This document shows, piece after piece, positions 60,390 to 64,000 of a stretch of 64,000 nt of DNA. The DNA comes from Rufibacter hautae (lineage in GTDB: Bacteria > Bacteroidota > Bacteroidia > Cytophagales > Hymenobacteraceae): NCBI RefSeq assembly GCF_008271695.1, contig NZ_VKKY01000003.1:1460490-1524489 (forward strand), written 5' to 3'. Below the pieces are notes generated by a model. It had not been told where the DNA came from. It was given only the letters and a program-made list of their open reading frames with translations, and ran no database searches. The position numbers and the translations under genes were made by a program. Each line of letters opens with the position of its first letter. The first letter of the stretch is position 1.

Positions 60390-63371
60390 ATGAATGATAA
60401 TTACAAAATGAACCGGGGAACGGAAATGCCAGAACCCACCGCTTCTACATTAGACTTTGAGTTGATGTATGCTCTAGCCGAGCATAGTCATGAACCTATG
60501 TTGCTGGTGCAGCCAGATGGGACTTTGCTGTTTGTCAACTCTGCTATTTGCCAGCTAGTGGGCCAATCAAAGGAGTTTCTCTTAAGAGAAGGACGGAAAG
60601 GATTCATGGATTCTAGTGATGCCCGTTGGGAAGTCGCGCTTAAAGCCAGAAGGGAGCATGGGTATTTCAAAGGAGAGGTGAATCTGGTGCATAAGTCTGG
60701 CATGAAGATTCCTGTGGAGTTGGGCTCCAGAACATTCTGCGCGTCAGACGGTGTTCAGTTTGTGAGTGTGCATGTACGCGACCTCAGAGCTGAAAAGGAT
60801 TCACAAGAGTACATAGAAAAACAGCAGCAGGAACTTAAAAACACGGTTCGTGAACTCCAGTTGGTGCTGGACTCAACAGCAGATCTTATCTGTACTTTTT
60901 CCTTGGATGGATATTTGCTTCATGTCAATCAGGCCTGCCAAACCATTCTAGGATATTCTGCCTCTGAAATGATTGGGCAGCACTGTACGGAATACATTCA
61001 TCCGGAAGATGTTGCCAAGACAGCGGATGACGCGAAAGAGGTGGTTAAGCATTCTTCTACTCTAAATTTCAAGAACCGGTACATTCACAAAGATGGGTCA
61101 GTCGTTTACTTTTCCTGGTCCTCCTCCTTATTAAAGGAAGAAGGTAAGGTGTATTGCATCGGCCGCGACATCACCAAGGAGGTTCTGAATGATACAAAAG
61201 CCCGGGAAAACGATTATCGGCTGCAGTCCTTGCTCCAGGAAGGGCATGACATGGTTTGTATCCTTGATCAGGAAGGAACCTACACCTTTGTGAGTGGCAG
61301 CGTGCGGCACGTGCTTGGCTTTGAGCCCGAGGAACTGCTGGGGTACAAAGCCTTTGATTTCATACACCCAGACGATATCACCGAAATCCTTTCAGATTTT
61401 GAACAAGTGATGGCTGGGGTAGACCTTAAAACAAAGCCTTTCCGTTTCAAGGCCAAATCTGGGGAATGGCGCTGGATTGAGACCAAAGGTGTCAACTGCT
61501 TCCATCATCCGGCCATAAATGGCATGATCATCAATTCCAGGGATATCACCGATCGGTTGGAAGCCCAAGGGCAATTGGAGCGCAGCGAGAAACTGTACAA
61601 AGCCCTCTTCGAGAACAACCCAGATAGCGTTTACTCCCTTGACAAGGAGGGCAATTTTACATCGGTGAATGCTACCACGGTGGCCTGTAGCGGGTATTCA
61701 GAAGAGCAACTGCTGCAAATGAATTTCGTGCAGATGCTCCATCCAGACTGGGTGCAGGAAACAGTAGCCGATTATGAGAAAACATTGGCTGGGGAGTCAA
61801 GCACTTCAGAGACGGTAATTTTAACCGCCCAGGGTGAAAAGCTGAATCTGGCCATCACCAAAGTGCCGGTGGTAGTAGGAGGTGAGCTGATTTGTGTTCA
61901 TGGGATTGCCAAGGATGTTACGGAGACCAAGCAGCAGCAACGACTTCTGAAAAATACTGCCAGACGACTCAACAGCATTCTGGAAAGTATCAAAGACGCT
62001 TTCTTTACTTTGGATAAGAACTGGTGCTTTACGTATGTGAACCATAAGTTTGAAAGTTCTCTAGGGGTAAAAAGCGATGAGTTGCATGGTTTGGACATCA
62101 GGCAGGTGTATTCACCTGAGAAGTTTCCTAAATTTTACTCCAAGTTCAAACGTGCAATTGACCTGCAGCACCCAGTGCACTTTGAGATATTCTATGATGA
62201 CCTCAACAAGTGGCTAGACGTGAGCGCCTATCCCTCAGAAGAGGGATTATCTGTATTTATTAAAGGTATAAGCGCCCGCAAGAAAGTAGAGGCAGAGTTG
62301 AAGAAGCTCTCATTGGTGGCCAGCAAAACTGTGAACTCGGTCTACATCACGGATGAGGAAGCCCGTATTGAATGGGTGAACGACGGATTTACCCGGGTGA
62401 CGGGTTATACCCTGGAAGAAGTCATCGGCCGCAAACCAGGTGACCTTCTAGCTGGGCCAGAAACAAACCCAGAGCGAGTTTCCATGATCAGGCAAAAACT
62501 GGTGTATGACAAACCATTTGTCCAGGAAGTGCAGAACCGCAGCAAGTCAGGGGAGATCTATTGGTCCAAGTTAGATGTTACTCCTATAATAGATGAGGTA
62601 ACCGGAGGTAGAAAGAAATTCATCGTTATTGAAACCGATATCACCACACAGAAGAAAGCAGACGAGGAGCGCGCTAAACTGACAGAGGAACTTCTCAGGC
62701 GAAATCGCCACCTGGAGCAGTTTACCTATATAGTGTCCCATAACCTGCGTTCTCCTGTAGCCAATATATTAGGGCTAACTTCTCTTCTGGGTACTTCTGA
62801 CAACAAGGAATTACAGGAAGGTATCACAGGTAAGCTAAAGCAGACTGCCCAGAACCTTGATTATATAATAAGAGACTTGAATGAAATGTTAAGTCTCCAA
62901 GCTGGGGTACTGGAGGAACGGGAACGAATTCTGCTACCCGAGGTCGTAGAGCAGGCGATCCAGTTTTTACCGGCAGATAGTTATGAAAAAGTAACAGTGG
63001 ACCTCAACGGCATTCAAGAGATTGGATCTATCAGAAGTTACGTGAGCAGCATTATAAGTAACCTCTTAACTAATGCCGTAAAGTATAAATCACCAGACCG
63101 GCCTTTAGTCCTCGGCATCAAGGCAGAACTACAAGAGCAGGACGAAATGCTATGCCTATCTGTAAGCGACAATGGTTTAGGCATTAATTTGGAAAAGGAG
63201 GGCAAAAACCTGTTCGGGTTATACAAGCGTTTCCATTTTCATGTGTCAGGCAGAGGATTAGGGCTCTACTTAGTTAAAACTCAAGCGGAGGCATTAGGCG
63301 GGTATGTTACAGTAGAAAGTAAACTGAATGAAGGATCAACCTTCAAGGTATGGCTCAAGAACTACAAGTAA
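60390..63371 (+). CDS. Soluble multi-PAS histidine kinase
   Basis: A 993-aa protein without membrane helices. About six PAS domains in series (near 15-140, 155-270, 283-400, 405-515, 525-635 and 640-760), then an H-box with His near 783 (YIVSHNLRSPVANI) and an ATPase domain (about 880-990; SDNGLGINL, GRGLGLYLVKTQ). The NLRSP form of the H-box is common in Bacteroidota PAS kinases. None of the PAS domains shows the FixL heme signature seen at 15663-17228. No response-regulator gene is adjacent, so the partner is elsewhere. A second ATG at 60408 is possible. Confidence 0.92.
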   Translation: MNDNYKMNRGTEMPEPTASTLDFELMYALAEHSHEPMLLVQPDGTLLFVNSAICQLVGQSKEFLLREGRKGFMDSSDARWEVALKARREHGYFKGEVNLVHKSGMKIPVELGSRTFCASDGVQFVSVHVRDLRAEKDSQEYIEKQQQELKNTVRELQLVLDSTADLICTFSLDGYLLHVNQACQTILGYSASEMIGQHCTEYIHPEDVAKTADDAKEVVKHSSTLNFKNRYIHKDGSVVYFSWSSSLLKEEGKVYCIGRDITKEVLNDTKARENDYRLQSLLQEGHDMVCILDQEGTYTFVSGSVRHVLGFEPEELLGYKAFDFIHPDDITEILSDFEQVMAGVDLKTKPFRFKAKSGEWRWIETKGVNCFHHPAINGMIINSRDITDRLEAQGQLERSEKLYKALFENNPDSVYSLDKEGNFTSVNATTVACSGYSEEQLLQMNFVQMLHPDWVQETVADYEKTLAGESSTSETVILTAQGEKLNLAITKVPVVVGGELICVHGIAKDVTETKQQQRLLKNTARRLNSILESIKDAFFTLDKNWCFTYVNHKFESSLGVKSDELHGLDIRQVYSPEKFPKFYSKFKRAIDLQHPVHFEIFYDDLNKWLDVSAYPSEEGLSVFIKGISARKKVEAELKKLSLVASKTVNSVYITDEEARIEWVNDGFTRVTGYTLEEVIGRKPGDLLAGPETNPERVSMIRQKLVYDKPFVQEVQNRSKSGEIYWSKLDVTPIIDEVTGGRKKFIVIETDITTQKKADEERAKLTEELLRRNRHLEQFTYIVSHNLRSPVANILGLTSLLGTSDNKELQEGITGKLKQTAQNLDYIIRDLNEMLSLQAGVLEERERILLPEVVEQAIQFLPADSYEKVTVDLNGIQEIGSIRSYVSSIISNLLTNAVKYKSPDRPLVLGIKAELQEQDEMLCLSVSDNGLGINLEKEGKNLFGLYKRFHFHVSGRGLGLYLVKTQAEALGGYVTVESKLNEGSTFKVWLKNYK

Positions 63372-63549
63372 GCTTGATGCATGTTAAGGTTTGTTGACAT
63401 CTCTATATAGAATATGGATCAAGCAGAAAAGGCGAGGTGGCGATCACCTTGCTTTCTCTGCTTTGTGGGAGTTGAGATCGGAGGAGAAGAATAAAAACAA
63501 ATTAGCCAATGACGGTCGCGGCCACTTCTTAGAAAATCATCTCCTGCCA

Positions 63550-63800
63550 GGGAACTTCCGGCCACCCAACCTTGGTTTCACCTGAGGCACCGGACGGGAG
63601 CCGCTTGCCGAAGGCAAAAGAGGGAAAAACCTTCCCACCCCGGGAACTTCGGGGCACCCAGATGCGGTTACGCAGGAGGCTCCAGGCAGGAGCTGCCAAC
63701 CGAAGGCGAAGCAAAGAAAAAATTCTTGCTCTTGGAACTCCTTAGCAACCAACATGGTTACATCTCAGGCTGCGTCCCCATGCGGGTAAAAGCAGCCTTC
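63550..63800. repeat. Three degenerate ~92-bp tandem repeats
   Basis: Units begin with (G/T)GGAACTYC at 63550, 63642 and about 63733 (steps 92 and 91). Each continues with an A/C-rich ACCCA..GGTT.AC element and a GGAGCYGC..CCGAAGGC segment; the third is shortened. They precede the tandem promoters. Confidence 0.55.
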
Positions 63801-63814
63801 TCTTTAAGGAAGCG

Positions 63815-63845
63815 TTTGGAAACCGGAAAAGGTTTCTTACCTTTG
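63815..63845 (+). promoter_or_regulatory. Tandem promoter P1 (probable rrn)
   Basis: TTTG at 63815-63818, exactly 19 bp, TACCTTTG at 63838-63845: full Bacteroidota consensus. Confidence 0.75.
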
Positions 63846-63924
63846 CAGCCCGCTCGGCAGGAGGGGGTCAACGACGGGGCAACCTGGTAGAGACGAAAGG
63901 AAGAGAAAAAAGTTTTCCGCGGCT

Positions 63925-63955
63925 ATTGCGGAAAGGAAAAACCTTCTTACCTTTG
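63925..63955 (+). promoter_or_regulatory. Tandem promoter P2 (probable rrn)
   Basis: ATTG at 63925-63928, exactly 19 bp, TACCTTTG at 63948-63955. P1 and P2 share the CTTACCTTTGCA core and lie 110 bp apart. Confidence 0.75.
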
Positions 63956-64000
63956 CACTCCCTTCCGAAAGGGGGTTCAGCTGGCCGGCCGGGCCAGTCA

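Larger units (their letters stand above)
63372..64000. other. Upstream region of a probable rRNA operon
   Basis: No supported gene. It contains three degenerate ~92-bp tandem repeats (from about 63550) and two promoters (63815-63845 and 63925-63955) directed out of the window. These fit the leader of an rrn operon, whose 16S gene would start just past the end; this is inference. Confidence 0.55.

Overview
The window looks like a chromosomal segment of a Bacteroidota member, most likely Cytophagales/Hymenobacteraceae (Rufibacter-, Pontibacter- or Hymenobacter-like). Reasons: the cbb3 oxidase has subunits I and II fused in one CcoNO polypeptide, several promoters fit the Bacteroidota pattern TTG-N19-TAnnTTTG, and the protein families (REC-CRP fusions, Rcp1-like regulators, tandem Usp proteins) are typical of that group. 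The genus is inferred, not shown.

Bases 1-21.7 kb form a microaerobic respiration supercluster. It runs from a copper P-type ATPase (ccoI-like, 5' end outside the window) to ccoS-ccoNO-ccoQ-ccoP, then ccoG-ccoH-TauE/SafE-like-usp, hemN, a D-2-hydroxyacid dehydrogenase, a second usp, a four-gene signalling operon and hemA. The signalling operon encodes a soluble kinase with two FixL-type heme-PAS domains, a single-domain response regulator, a REC-histidine kinase and a REC-CRP/FNR fusion. A shared palindrome, ATGAC-N4-RTCAT, precedes ccoS, ccoG, the signalling operon and hemA, with a half-site before hemN. In four of these five it sits about 30 bp upstream of a (T/G)AnnTTTG -7 element. I read this as a compact FixL-FixJ-FixK-like oxygen circuit controlling cbb3 oxidase assembly, heme supply and its own synthesis. 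A small AT-rich islet with an AlbA_2 gene interrupts the start of the cluster.

Bases 21.7-27.4 kb are an accessory region that stops at the 3' end of a tRNA-Arg(CCG) gene. It holds an excisionase-like HTH gene, a protein with an N-terminal winged-helix-like region and a C-terminal family-A DNA polymerase-like palm/fingers domain, and an uncharacterised 235-aa gene. The polymerase gene contains, inside its reading frame, an array of TGCA-N4-TGCA dyads spaced mostly about 21 bp apart, followed by a 70-nt polypyrimidine tract. This arrangement resembles an origin embedded in a replication gene. No integrase is visible.

Bases 27.6-36.7 kb carry an Ohr-type peroxidase, a secreted transglutaminase-like protein and a five-gene minus-strand cassette (SWIM, DUF5691, MoxR-like AAA+, DUF5682, VWA), widespread but of unknown function.

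Bases 36.9-63.4 kb are mostly housekeeping and transport: sucC, lolD, MFS, HNH, an unknown protein, a SpoIIAA/STAS-like protein, a Usp, a DMT exporter, an M28 peptidase, a beta-propeller protein, an alcohol dehydrogenase, a threonine dehydratase-like enzyme, catalase, sbcD without adjacent sbcC, an outer-membrane protein, an amino-acid permease, two amidohydrolase-family proteins (one wholly and one half degenerate) and a six-PAS histidine kinase. The last 630 bases have three ~92-bp degenerate tandem repeats and two strong tandem promoters pointing out of the window, as expected just upstream of an rRNA operon. Dispersed intergenic hairpins and short repeats recur throughout.
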